From NCBI GenBank assembly GCA_026417495.1, contig JAOADD010000001.1, forward strand, positions 1-37,637: 37,637 nt of DNA. Reading direction: 5' to 3'. Made by a program: the position numbers and the translations under genes. The notes beneath the pieces are model-generated. The model did no database searches. It saw nothing but the letters and a program-made list of their open reading frames with translations, and had not been told where the DNA came from. Below, in pieces: positions 24,807 to 33,218 of the stretch; the stretch's first letter is position 1, and each line of letters starts with the position of its first letter. The stretch is from Ignavibacteria bacterium. GTDB lineage: Bacteria; Bacteroidota; Ignavibacteria; Tepidaquicellales; Tepidaquicellaceae.

Positions 24807-25709
24807 ATGAATCCTATAAACAAATTAATAGTAGCAGTTATCCCCCTCTTTCCTAAAAATGTTGTTAGAATATTTGCAAGCAGATATATTGCAGGGGATA
24901 ACATTAATGATGCTGTCAAAAAAGTAAAAGAGTTAAACTCTAAATCAATAATTGCAACGATGGATGTTTTAGGTGAAAGTATAAAAGATAAAGAAGAAGC
25001 GGTTCAATCTAAAAACGAATCAATTGAAGTTCTTGAATATATAGATAAGTTTAATCTCAACTCAAACCTATCTATTAAACTAACTATGCTTGGGTTAAAT
25101 ATAGATTTTGATTTATGCTTAGACTTGACAGCTGAAATAGTGGAGAAAGCAAGAGAATATAACAATTTTGTTAGAATAGACATGGAAGATTCTTCGGTCA
25201 CTGAGAAAACAATACAGATTTATGAAACTCTGCGAAAAAAATATAATAACGTAGGAATTGTTTTACAATCTTACTTAAAAAGAACTGTAAACGATGTAAT
25301 TAGACTTACAAAAGAAAAAGCAAACTTTAGAATATGTAAAGGTATTTATATAGAACCGAAAGAAATTGCATATAAGAAAAAACAGGAAATAAGAGATAAC
25401 TTTATGAAAGCACTAGAGATTATGTTTAAGCGTGGAGCTTATGTTGGAATTGCTACGCACGATAAATATTTAATAGATGCTTCAAAAAAATTAGCAACGG
25501 ATTTAAATATTCCTGATGATAGATATGAGTTTCAAATGTTGCTTGGAGTTAAGGAAAATTTGCGTGATAAGCTTGTTGCTGAAGGATATAAAGTAAGAGT
25601 ATATGTACCATTTGGGATTCGTTGGTATCAATATTCTATGAGAAGATTCAAGGAAAATCCAAATATAGCAGGTCAAATACTTAAATCTTTAATTACTTTT
25701 AGAAGATAG
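24807..25709 (+). CDS. Proline dehydrogenase (monofunctional PRODH)
   Basis: A 300-residue TIM-barrel flavoenzyme that oxidises proline to pyrroline-5-carboxylate and feeds electrons to the quinone pool. Blocks typical of short bacterial PRODH are LSIKLTMLGLNIDFDLC, FVRIDMEDSS, VLQSYLKRT, FRICKGIYIEPKE, GIATHDKYLI, FQMLLGV, and the C-terminal YVPFGIRWYQYSMRRFKENP (about 267-285, with the paired Arg279-Arg280 that bind the substrate carboxylate). The length fits the stand-alone enzyme, not the large bifunctional PutA. No P5C dehydrogenase is present in this window. It is 27 bases upstream of the DUF4159 gene. Confidence 0.93.
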   Translation: MNPINKLIVAVIPLFPKNVVRIFASRYIAGDNINDAVKKVKELNSKSIIATMDVLGESIKDKEEAVQSKNESIEVLEYIDKFNLNSNLSIKLTMLGLNIDFDLCLDLTAEIVEKAREYNNFVRIDMEDSSVTEKTIQIYETLRKKYNNVGIVLQSYLKRTVNDVIRLTKEKANFRICKGIYIEPKEIAYKKKQEIRDNFMKALEIMFKRGAYVGIATHDKYLIDASKKLATDLNIPDDRYEFQMLLGVKENLRDKLVAEGYKVRVYVPFGIRWYQYSMRRFKENPNIAGQILKSLITFRR

Positions 25710-25736
25710 AATAAAATATAGCTATAAATAATTTCA

Positions 25737-26441
25737 ATGAGGTCTATAATTATAATATTAACCATATTATATAGTTTTACAACTTTTACAAGTTATGATG
25801 CTAATTATTTAAATACTATTGAGCAAGTTAATAAGAAAAATAGCAAAGTAGGTATTGCAAGACTTAAATATTCAGGGGGAGGAGACTGGTTTAATGATCC
25901 TTCAGCAGAAGTTAATATGATGGAATATCTTAAAAAAAATACACTTATTGATATGGACGATCCCCAATTTATTGCAGTTGATATATCTACAGATGAAATT
26001 TTTAAATTTCCTGTAATAATTTTAACAGGACATGGTAATATAAATTTCTCTCCTGAAGAAGCAGTACGTTTAAGAAAATATTGTGAGTCTGGAGGCTTTC
26101 TATTTGCCGATGATGATTACGGTATGGATGAATCCTTTAGGAGAGAAATAAAAAAGGTGTTTCCTGATAAAAATTTAATTGAACTTCCTTTTAATCACCC
26201 TATATACAATTCACACTTTAATTTTCCAAATGGACTTCCAAAAATACATGAGCATGATCAAAAGCCCCCTCAAGGTTTTGGGATATTTTCATTAGAAGGT
26301 AGATTGTGTGTGTTTTATACATATGAAACCAATATTACAGATGGGTGGGCAGATACAAAGGAGCATCAAGACCCTCCAGAGAAACGAGAAGAAGCATTTA
26401 AAATGGGAACTAATATTATTGTATATGCATTAATGAATTAG
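25737..26441 (+). CDS. Secreted DUF4159 domain protein
   Basis: A signal peptide (MRSIIIILTILYSFTTFTSY) is followed by a DUF4159 domain filling the rest of the 234 residues. Recognisable elements are VGIARLKYSGGGDWFNDPSA, PVIILTGHGNINFSPEEAVRLRKY, GGFLFADDDYGMDESFRREI, and PIYNSHFNFPNGLPKIHEHD near residue 160. The domain has a Rossmann-like or glutamine-amidotransferase-like look with conserved Asp and His residues. Its function is unknown. In many genomes DUF4159 genes accompany MoxR ATPase and DUF58/VWA genes; none are here. Instead it sits between proline dehydrogenase and YjbQ. It stops at TAG. Confidence 0.85.
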   Translation: MRSIIIILTILYSFTTFTSYDANYLNTIEQVNKKNSKVGIARLKYSGGGDWFNDPSAEVNMMEYLKKNTLIDMDDPQFIAVDISTDEIFKFPVIILTGHGNINFSPEEAVRLRKYCESGGFLFADDDYGMDESFRREIKKVFPDKNLIELPFNHPIYNSHFNFPNGLPKIHEHDQKPPQGFGIFSLEGRLCVFYTYETNITDGWADTKEHQDPPEKREEAFKMGTNIIVYALMN

Positions 26442-26473
26442 TTCTTAATTAACAAATAAAATTTTTCAATATT

Positions 26474-26890
26474 ATGAAGTCATATAGAAAAGAACTCTGG
26501 TTTGAAACAAAGAAGAGAAGAGAATTTATAAATATTACAGGAGAAGTAGAAAGAGCCTTAAAGGAAAGTGGAATTAAGGAAGGATTTGTTTTAGTTAATG
26601 CTATGCACATCACAGCGAGTGTATTTATCAATGATGATGAAAGTGGACTACATCAGGATTTTGAAGAATGGTTAGAAGGGCTCGCTCCTGAAAAACCATA
26701 CTCACGGTATAAACACAACGGATTTGAAGATAATGCGGATGCTCATTTGAAGAGAACCATTATGGGTAGGGAAGTTGTTGTTGCTGTTACTAATGGAAAG
26801 CTTGATTTTGGTCCATGGGAACAAATTTTTTATGGTGAATTTGATGGAAAAAGAAGAAAAAGAGTTTTAATAAAAATAATTGGGGAATGA
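26474..26890 (+). CDS. YjbQ family protein (UPF0047)
   Basis: A 138-residue single-domain protein of the YjbQ family. Conserved parts include [40 protein letters not shown], and in the second half [20 protein letters not shown] and [19 protein letters not shown]. The His residues of 'MHITAS' and 'NADAHLK' are probable metal or catalytic ligands. The family is sometimes described as a secondary thiamine-phosphate synthase from complementation work, but the physiological role is uncertain. It is the third gene of a same-strand run with PRODH and DUF4159, 32 bases after the latter. Confidence 0.92.
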   Translation: MKSYRKELWFETKKRREFINITGEVERALKESGIKEGFVLVNAMHITASVFINDDESGLHQDFEEWLEGLAPEKPYSRYKHNGFEDNADAHLKRTIMGREVVVAVTNGKLDFGPWEQIFYGEFDGKRRKRVLIKIIGE

Positions 26891-26965
26891 GAGTTTTTTT
26901 CAAAAGCTCCCTATCTATTAGAATAAAGTTTGTAATTATATTAAAATTATAATGTTCCAATCCTG

Positions 26966-28876
26966 ATGAAGTTATTGCCTGAAAAGCAAGCATATAGGTT
27001 ATTGTTTCAAGTACTTTCTTTGATAATTCCTTTGCTGATATATGTTTTTACATTAGCTCCAACAATATCTTATACCGATTCAGGGGAACTTGCTCTTGCT
27101 TGTATTAAACTTGCAATTGCACACCCGACAGGGTACCCACTTTTCACAATGTTAGGAAAAATATTTTATTTACTTCACTTTGGGGAGGAAGCATATATAC
27201 TTAATTTAATGTGTGCAATATTTTCTGCTTTTTCTGTGTTTATTTTCTTTAATGTTTTAGTTTTGTTATTGAATTATTTAAAGCAAAACTTTACAGATAA
27301 GAAATTTCGTACAAGTTTAAATGAATTAAATATTAATATCATAAGTTTATTTTCTGCTTTCTTACTTGCATTCTCACGAACATTCTGGGATTCTGCGAAT
27401 TCAATAGAAGTATGGTCTTTACATAACCTATTCATAACCTTACTTCTTTATGTGTTTATCAAGGCAATAACTCAAAATTCTGAAAAGCATTACCTGCTTT
27501 TTGCCTATCTACTTGGACTGAGTTTTTCAAATCATTTATCAACATTTTTCACTTTATTTGGCTTTTTATCTTTGTACTTTATGTATGAAGGTTTCAACAG
27601 GATATCATTAAAAAGAATATTGTTTCTATTCATTCCGTTTATAGGGGGATTATCGGTATATATTTATTTAATTATAAGAGCTAATAACGATATTATAACT
27701 TGGATTTATCCATTGGATTTGTATAACTTATATTATCATATAACAGGAAAACATTTTAGCGGGTTAATGTTTAAGTCTTTCAAGTCTTCTATTGATATGT
27801 TAGGTAACTTTATAGAATTTTTTCCAAAAGAATATTTTTTTGTACCACTATTGATAAGCATTGTTGGAATTTTTTATTTATGGAAAGTTTCTAAGAAATA
27901 TTTTGCTTTTACGATTTTGCTTTTTATTGTTAATATTTTGTTAGCAATAAATTATGAAATACTTGATTTTGAGAATTACTATTATTTAACTCCAATATGT
28001 GTCGCTATCTGGTTCGCATTTGGATTAGTTTATTTGATTGGCAAATTTAAGTTAAGGTCATATCTTATAACTATTATTTCTATTATACTACTATTATTTC
28101 CTTTAACTCAAAATTATTCTAAAGTTAACGAAAGCGATAATTATGTTATTCATGATTATTATATGAACTTTGTAAAATTTTTGCCTGAAGATGCGGTGGT
28201 TGTAACTGAAGGTATGGATGTTGCTATGCTGGCTTCTTTTTATTATCAAATGGTAAAAGGAATTAGAAAAGATGTCGTTATTTTTAATGATAATCTTGTA
28301 ACTTCAGCTCCTTGGTACATAAATTTTTTAGAACAACACTATAAAAATTTTTATGAAAAAAACAAAAATGAATTTGATATATACTTCAAAAATCTTCTTG
28401 ATTATCACTATAGTAAAAAGGAAAATTTTTATAATAAGGAGCTTATTAATTCATACATAACACTTTATAAAAGTATTTTAGAAAAAAACGATGTTTTTTT
28501 TACACAGGAATTTGTCAGAAAACATCTTTACAATTCTGTCCTAACGCCAATTGCTAAAGAGTATAACTTGATTCCATATGGTTTATTTTTTAGAGCAACG
28601 AAAGACTCAAATTTCATTGATGATGGAAGTCCTGAATTTAATTATCAAGTTAAGCAAAAATCTCTTGAAAAACTAATAAAGGAAGACCCATTTTATACAA
28701 TAATAGCTTATGTATATTATAATAGTTATTTGTCTCGAGCAAATTACCTTATCCAAAACATGAAATTTAATGAAGCAGAGAAATTAATAAGAAAAGCTGA
28801 AGCAATTATACCCGAAGAGAATAAAGCAAAGCAGATGTTGAATACACTCAACCAATTAAAAAATAAACAGAAGTAA
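26966..28876 (+). CDS. DUF2723 membrane protein, putative O-mannosyltransferase-like (TMEM260 type)
   Basis: 636 residues. An N-terminal region with about ten or eleven hydrophobic segments (to ~residue 385) is followed by a ~250-residue soluble region. The DUF2723 signature is clear: APTISYTDSGELALACIKLA followed by AHPTGYPLF (about 31-60), with the acidic Asp38/Glu41 in the first extracytoplasmic loop as in GT-C glycosyltransferases, then SRTFWDSANSIEVWSLHNLF. The C-terminal end (FNEAEKLIRKAEAIIPEENK) looks like a TPR-type helix pair. TMEM260, the eukaryotic relative, is a protein O-mannosyltransferase; the bacterial acceptor is unknown. A role in glycosylating exported proteins would fit a genome with many T9SS cargo proteins, but this is inference. 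It is convergent with the next gene, with only 4 bases between stops. Confidence 0.85.
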   Translation: MKLLPEKQAYRLLFQVLSLIIPLLIYVFTLAPTISYTDSGELALACIKLAIAHPTGYPLFTMLGKIFYLLHFGEEAYILNLMCAIFSAFSVFIFFNVLVLLLNYLKQNFTDKKFRTSLNELNINIISLFSAFLLAFSRTFWDSANSIEVWSLHNLFITLLLYVFIKAITQNSEKHYLLFAYLLGLSFSNHLSTFFTLFGFLSLYFMYEGFNRISLKRILFLFIPFIGGLSVYIYLIIRANNDIITWIYPLDLYNLYYHITGKHFSGLMFKSFKSSIDMLGNFIEFFPKEYFFVPLLISIVGIFYLWKVSKKYFAFTILLFIVNILLAINYEILDFENYYYLTPICVAIWFAFGLVYLIGKFKLRSYLITIISIILLLFPLTQNYSKVNESDNYVIHDYYMNFVKFLPEDAVVVTEGMDVAMLASFYYQMVKGIRKDVVIFNDNLVTSAPWYINFLEQHYKNFYEKNKNEFDIYFKNLLDYHYSKKENFYNKELINSYITLYKSILEKNDVFFTQEFVRKHLYNSVLTPIAKEYNLIPYGLFFRATKDSNFIDDGSPEFNYQVKQKSLEKLIKEDPFYTIIAYVYYNSYLSRANYLIQNMKFNEAEKLIRKAEAIIPEENKAKQMLNTLNQLKNKQK

Positions 28877-28880
28877 ATTT

Positions 28881-29897
28881 TTATTTTAGCAATACCATTC
28901 TTTTTACATCTATAAAATCATTAGCTTGAAACCTGCAATAATAAATCCCACTGGGAAATTTTGTTGCATTCCATTCAATTTCGTAAATCCCTGCACTTAA
29001 ATTACTGTTGAATAAATTTGCAATTTCTTTTCCAAGAATATCAAAAATTATTAGACTTACAGAATAATTTCCATCGATACTAAATCTAATTTTTGTTGTG
29101 GGATTAAATGGGTTTGGAAAGTTTTGTTCAAGATATATTTTATTAGGAATTTCACCTTCAATGTTTTTTATACCAGTTAACAACCAAAGATTATATAATA
29201 CTTGTAGTGAGTCAATAGGGTCTTTATTTGTTGGTGTATTATTTACATTTAAATTTAGGTAATATGAATTTGGAGGATCATTAGGTTTTGCTACTCTTAT
29301 AAATGCGGATATTGAAGATTTATTATATTGAGTACATCTTGTATCTGCTCCTATCATTTTTGCTCCTTGTAAAGCAGCCATGAGTTTATCAGCAAGAGTA
29401 CCTTGAGTATTTAAAAATCTTACTTGCATGGAATCAAGAACTTTCTGTCCGAGCAATATATTTCCCTGAATTGTATAAGTAGGTCCAATAATATGATTTT
29501 TATAATTCTGACAGTTTACACCTGTATAAGCTGCGGTTCTTCCTCCATTTACTAAATCTACTATACCATATTGCCTAATTGTAGGATTTCCCTGTGCATC
29601 ATGTGCAATTAAAGAGTCTATTATTTGCTGGGGAGAAAGTCCCATATTCATCAGAGTTCTTGCATAATTTTGATTTGTAGCGTTATAATATGCTTGTGTA
29701 TGAATTACCCCTACCCCAGGGTGTACATCACTCAAAATGATGCAACCACTGACACAAGATGCTCCTGCACTTCCAACCTGCCCTGTTATAGGATCGACGG
29801 CAGTTATTGAAAAAGTATCTTGAGAAAACATCTTTTCATTTAATAAAGTAATGAGAAATAGTATTATCAACAATACTGATGTTTTGTTCAATTTCAT
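28881..29897 (-). CDS. Secreted DUF1028 (Ntn-hydrolase-like) protein with T9SS sorting domain
   Basis: 338 residues in three parts. A signal peptide ends near Gln26 (MKLNKTSVLLIILFLITLLN). A DUF1028 domain covers ~27-235 (TFSITAVDPITGQVGSAGAS, HPGVGVIHTQAYYN, RQYGIVDLVNGGRTAAYTGV, TYTIQGNILLG, ALQGAKMIGADTRC). A type A T9SS sorting domain covers ~255-338 (EQNFPNPFNPTTKIRFSI ... IFDILGKEIANLF ... SGIYYCRFQ ... VKRMVLLK). DUF1028 has an Ntn-hydrolase-like fold; many members begin directly with Met-Thr-Phe-Ser. Here signal-peptide cleavage after SQ would leave Asp-Thr-Phe-Ser, placing the conserved Thr near the new N-terminus. Surface location is predicted. The substrate is unknown. Confidence 0.88.
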   Translation of the reverse strand: MKLNKTSVLLIILFLITLLNEKMFSQDTFSITAVDPITGQVGSAGASCVSGCIILSDVHPGVGVIHTQAYYNATNQNYARTLMNMGLSPQQIIDSLIAHDAQGNPTIRQYGIVDLVNGGRTAAYTGVNCQNYKNHIIGPTYTIQGNILLGQKVLDSMQVRFLNTQGTLADKLMAALQGAKMIGADTRCTQYNKSSISAFIRVAKPNDPPNSYYLNLNVNNTPTNKDPIDSLQVLYNLWLLTGIKNIEGEIPNKIYLEQNFPNPFNPTTKIRFSIDGNYSVSLIIFDILGKEIANLFNSNLSAGIYEIEWNATKFPSGIYYCRFQANDFIDVKRMVLLK

Positions 29898-29965
29898 ATT
29901 AGTTTTTTTAATGTTAAACTATTGATAAAATTTTTCATATGCAAGTCCGCAAGAATGATAAAAAA

Positions 29966-29994
29966 TCCCGCAGTGTAATAAGTACACTGCGGGA
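29966..29994 (-). terminator. Strong intrinsic terminator of the 30.0-31.9 kb secreted protein gene
   Basis: A perfect 12-base-pair stem, TCCCGCAGTGTA (29966-29977) with TACACTGCGGGA (29983-29994), has a 5-base loop. On the minus strand it is followed directly by TTTTTT. It lies 26 bases after that gene's stop and is unusually G+C-rich for this window. Confidence 0.92.
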
Positions 29995-30020
29995 CCGTAA
30001 AACGAATTATTTTTTACCTT

Positions 30021-31868
30021 TTATTTTAGAAGAACCATCTTTCTAATAGCACTAAAATTATTGGATTCTAATTTATAGAAATATATTCCACTTGTAAGGT
30101 TTTCTGCATTAAATTCATATATATAATTTCCTGCATTCATTTTTTCATTAATTAGTGTTGCAACCTCTTTTCCAAGAATATCATATACCTTCAGACTTAC
30201 AAAAGCAGAAGTAGGAATTGTAAATGAAATTTTAGTTGTTGGATTAAATGGATTAGGATAATTTTGAGAGAGTTTAAATTCAACAGGAATTTCATTTTTA
30301 CCAATATTTACAAGCGAACCGCTACATCCCATATAAGCATAAACACCAACACCACCTACTCCATGTCCGAGAGTGAAGCAACTATCAGTTGAGTATCTAT
30401 AACCTGCTCTTACAGGAGTGAAACTAAATCCCATATTTGTAGAAAGAACAAATGCAGTTGGCATAGAACCGTTATTATATTGCCTTAAATATATACTTGA
30501 AGAAGTAGGACTATTTCTTACTGCGTATGCAAAACGGAACTTGTTTCTTATTCCAGGGATTCCTTCTACATCCGTGTAAATTGTGGTATCTAATGCACCA
30601 CTTATATATCCCGAACTCCATGAAGTACCATTGTTAGTGGTGATTCTGTAATAGGGGTCCCAATCTGTTGAACTGAATTGTCTAGTATATGCTAACATTA
30701 TATATTGTCCTCCTATTGTATCATCATTTCTTGAGCTTGCTAATCTTGGCATGTAATTTACATTTGTTTCCGTTAGAAAAGGGTTTCTTGAAGGGGAAGT
30801 GGCACCATAATCATTAGAGTATGTGAAATACAAATTGTTTATTCCAGCTCTATAGAAGTTAGAAACAGTTATTAACCAGTCTGTAGATGCGGAATCAGAG
30901 TATACAATATCGTTAAATAGAATAGTTGTATCTCCAGCATTAGGAAGTTGCCACCAATAAGAATTTTGGGGAGTAAAGTTTCTATTTGTAATTGTTGGTG
31001 TAGCAGCATAAGGATTTGTAATGATACTAAATTTTGTTTTTAAATGATGTGTGGAACCAGTGGTTGAATCCTGAGTTAGAATTATATACACATAAGTTAG
31101 ATTTGTATATTTACCATTATCACTTGTTATTCTTGGGTTAAGAAAAGCATTTCCAGGAACGGCAGAATAAAAGTTTGCAAAAAATGTTTCACCACCACTG
31201 CTATTCATCCTATATATTGTTGAATAATGAACTGAAGAAGAAGTAAATCCAGCAACAACATATATGTATGAAGTAGTTCCATTATTTATTGCCTCGATAT
31301 CGAGTTCGTCATTTCTAAAATCCATATCCACAGCATAAAATACTCTATATATTAAAGTCCAAGACATACCGTGATTTGTCGACGTATAGACTTTTGCAGT
31401 ATCTGAAGCAGCATTAACATATTTAGTTTGCACGACATATATTCTACCTGATATTGGATCAGTTGAAGTGGCGACTGCCCATGCTGCATCTGTTGGGGAA
31501 ATTATTGTAAGGTTATAGTCAGATTGACCTAATGGTTGGTTAACATATTCAATAATTGGAAGTGGTCCGTTATTAATAAATACTGAATTGTCTTGTGAAA
31601 TATTTCCTGTTATTTTTTCTAATTCTTTTTGCAATTTCTCTGATTTAAGAAAATCTCCATTTTGTCTGGCATTTCTTATTTCAGCCACAATAGTATTAAT
31701 TTTTTCCCTATCATATTGTTTTGAATCACTTCCCTGAGGCCCATTGTTTGGAATTATGTATGCAAAAGTCGACATTGTTTCTCTTGTATCCTTCTGAGAA
31801 TAAAGAGGAGAAGTAATAAAAACCAAGGTTAGAATTAAGAGGGGTAAGAAATAAATTTTGTGTTTCAT
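30021..31868 (-). CDS. Secreted BNR/sialidase-fold-like protein with T9SS sorting domain
   Basis: From ATG 31868 the 615-residue protein has a signal peptide (MKHKIYFLPLLILTLVFITS, ending SPLYSQ), then a helical charged stretch (KINTIVAEIRNARQNGDFLK), then a ~400-residue beta-rich region with Asp-box/BNR-like elements (YTSTNHGMSWTLIY, TFSNDYGATSPSR-like, ITTNNGTSWSSG, LSTNMGFSFTPV). The end is a T9SS type A domain (SQNYPNPFNPTTKISFTIPT ... VYDILGKEVATLI ... SGIYFYKLESN ... IRKMVLLK). A longer frame from 31931 is open, but the internal ATG has a strong Shine-Dalgarno and a perfect signal peptide, so it is the real start. It probably folds as a six- or seven-bladed propeller. No catalytic residues can be assigned. 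It has its own terminator, so it is a single-gene unit. Confidence 0.85.
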   Translation of the reverse strand: MKHKIYFLPLLILTLVFITSPLYSQKDTRETMSTFAYIIPNNGPQGSDSKQYDREKINTIVAEIRNARQNGDFLKSEKLQKELEKITGNISQDNSVFINNGPLPIIEYVNQPLGQSDYNLTIISPTDAAWAVATSTDPISGRIYVVQTKYVNAASDTAKVYTSTNHGMSWTLIYRVFYAVDMDFRNDELDIEAINNGTTSYIYVVAGFTSSSVHYSTIYRMNSSGGETFFANFYSAVPGNAFLNPRITSDNGKYTNLTYVYIILTQDSTTGSTHHLKTKFSIITNPYAATPTITNRNFTPQNSYWWQLPNAGDTTILFNDIVYSDSASTDWLITVSNFYRAGINNLYFTYSNDYGATSPSRNPFLTETNVNYMPRLASSRNDDTIGGQYIMLAYTRQFSSTDWDPYYRITTNNGTSWSSGYISGALDTTIYTDVEGIPGIRNKFRFAYAVRNSPTSSSIYLRQYNNGSMPTAFVLSTNMGFSFTPVRAGYRYSTDSCFTLGHGVGGVGVYAYMGCSGSLVNIGKNEIPVEFKLSQNYPNPFNPTTKISFTIPTSAFVSLKVYDILGKEVATLINEKMNAGNYIYEFNAENLTSGIYFYKLESNNFSAIRKMVLLK

Positions 31869-31875
31869 TGTGTTT

Positions 31876-31884
31876 CTCCTTTCT
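31876..31884 (-). promoter_or_regulatory. Shine-Dalgarno that fixes the start at 31868
   Basis: On the minus strand AGAAAGGAG is followed by seven bases and the ATG at 31868. Most genes in this window have no such site, so it is unusual and decides between the 31931 and 31868 starts. Confidence 0.8.
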
Positions 31885-32056
31885 GTTATGTTAGTGAAAA
31901 ACAAAACATACACATTGAATAAAAGTTCCAATTAATCTATTAAATTTTTATAATGAATTTTTTGAAAGAAATAAATTACAGTTTTTCTAAAAGATTAATA
32001 GCTTATATACTGATTAAATTTTTTTAGAAAGAAAACTGGGAATAACAATAAAACAG

Positions 32057-32932
32057 CTAACCTCTGTTTGTCAAATAGACCCCTATTAAAACTAAAATAA
32101 ATCCTGCATAGTGAAGAGGAAATAAAACTTCACCATCTAAAATTCCCCATACTATTGCAACAGAAGGCATCAAATAAGTTACCATTGTTGCAAAAACAGG
32201 TGAAGTAATTCTAATTAATTTGTTGTAAAGTATTAATGCAAATGCAGTTCCAACGGTACCGAGTATAAATATAGATAATAACGGATAGATATAATTCTGT
32301 ATATCACTAATCCTGTTAATAAAATCAGTGGTAAGTAAAAATATAATAGCGATTGGTCCAACAAAAAATAACGCTTGCGTTGTTAAAGCAATAGCCCCTG
32401 TATTTTGAAAGTAATGCTTTATCATATTGGCATTAAAAGCGTATAGTATGGTTGCAATTATAACATAAACGGCAAAGAAATTGAAACTACCCAGCTCACC
32501 AGTATTACCAACTAATATAATACCTAATGTTCCAATTAAACCTAATAAAACACCCAAGATTTGAATGATTTTGAATTTTGACTTAAAAAATAGTATTCCA
32601 ACAATTAAAGTAAAAACTGGAGTTATAGAATTTATAATTCCAGTTATTGAGCTTTCTAATTGAGTTTCCGCAAGAGAGAATAAAAATGCTGGAATAAAAT
32701 TGCCTGTTAGTCCAAGAAAAAAAACAAGAGGTTTTCTTTTTAATGGGATTTGACTAAATGTCCTAATTGCTAAAGGAGCGACAACCAAAAATGCAAAGAA
32801 TATTCTTCCACACCCAACTTGAATGGCAGAAAAGCCATCTAACCCTTTTTTAATTAAAATGTAAGATGTCCCCCAGATAAGCGACAGAATAATTATTAAA
32901 ATCCAAGCGGTTAACTTATTATTTTTTAACAT
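32057..32932 (-). CDS. EamA-family (DMT) transporter
   Basis: 291 residues with ten hydrophobic segments in two repeats of five, as in drug/metabolite transporter (EamA) proteins. The first repeat begins ILSLIWGTSYILIKKGLDGF and includes GLTGNFIPAFLFSLAETQ then LESSITGIINSITPVFTLIV. The second includes ILGTVGTAFALILYNKLIRI, then SPVFATMVTYLMPSVAIVWG and ILVLIGVYLTNRG. The length and symmetry are complete. These carriers move amino acids, nucleosides or other small solutes; the substrate cannot be inferred. It is a single gene between two T9SS cargo genes, all on the minus strand. Confidence 0.92.
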   Translation of the reverse strand: MLKNNKLTAWILIIILSLIWGTSYILIKKGLDGFSAIQVGCGRIFFAFLVVAPLAIRTFSQIPLKRKPLVFFLGLTGNFIPAFLFSLAETQLESSITGIINSITPVFTLIVGILFFKSKFKIIQILGVLLGLIGTLGIILVGNTGELGSFNFFAVYVIIATILYAFNANMIKHYFQNTGAIALTTQALFFVGPIAIIFLLTTDFINRISDIQNYIYPLLSIFILGTVGTAFALILYNKLIRITSPVFATMVTYLMPSVAIVWGILDGEVLFPLHYAGFILVLIGVYLTNRG

Positions 32933-33218
32933 TAAATTATTTTATCTCTTCATAATTTCATAATTAACAAAATTGCATTTAATATTAATCATTTTAAAGT
33001 ATAAATTAGTTAATAGAATTAATATTTACACAGTAAGGAAAATTTTCTCTTTAGATTTGTTGGAAATTTTTTGTGTTTTAAATTTTATATTTTTTAAAAG
33101 ATGTAAAATTGTATAACAGAATTCTAAAAGTATTACAACCAAATTTATATTATTGAAATTTTATTACATTTATACCCTTAACTATTTTTTTGGAATTGCG
33201 GAAAATTAGTCAATAACA

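Noticed and set aside
31869-31931. Longer start of the secreted BNR-like protein
   Set aside because: The ATG at 31868 has a clear Shine-Dalgarno and begins a perfect signal peptide; the extension would bury it.
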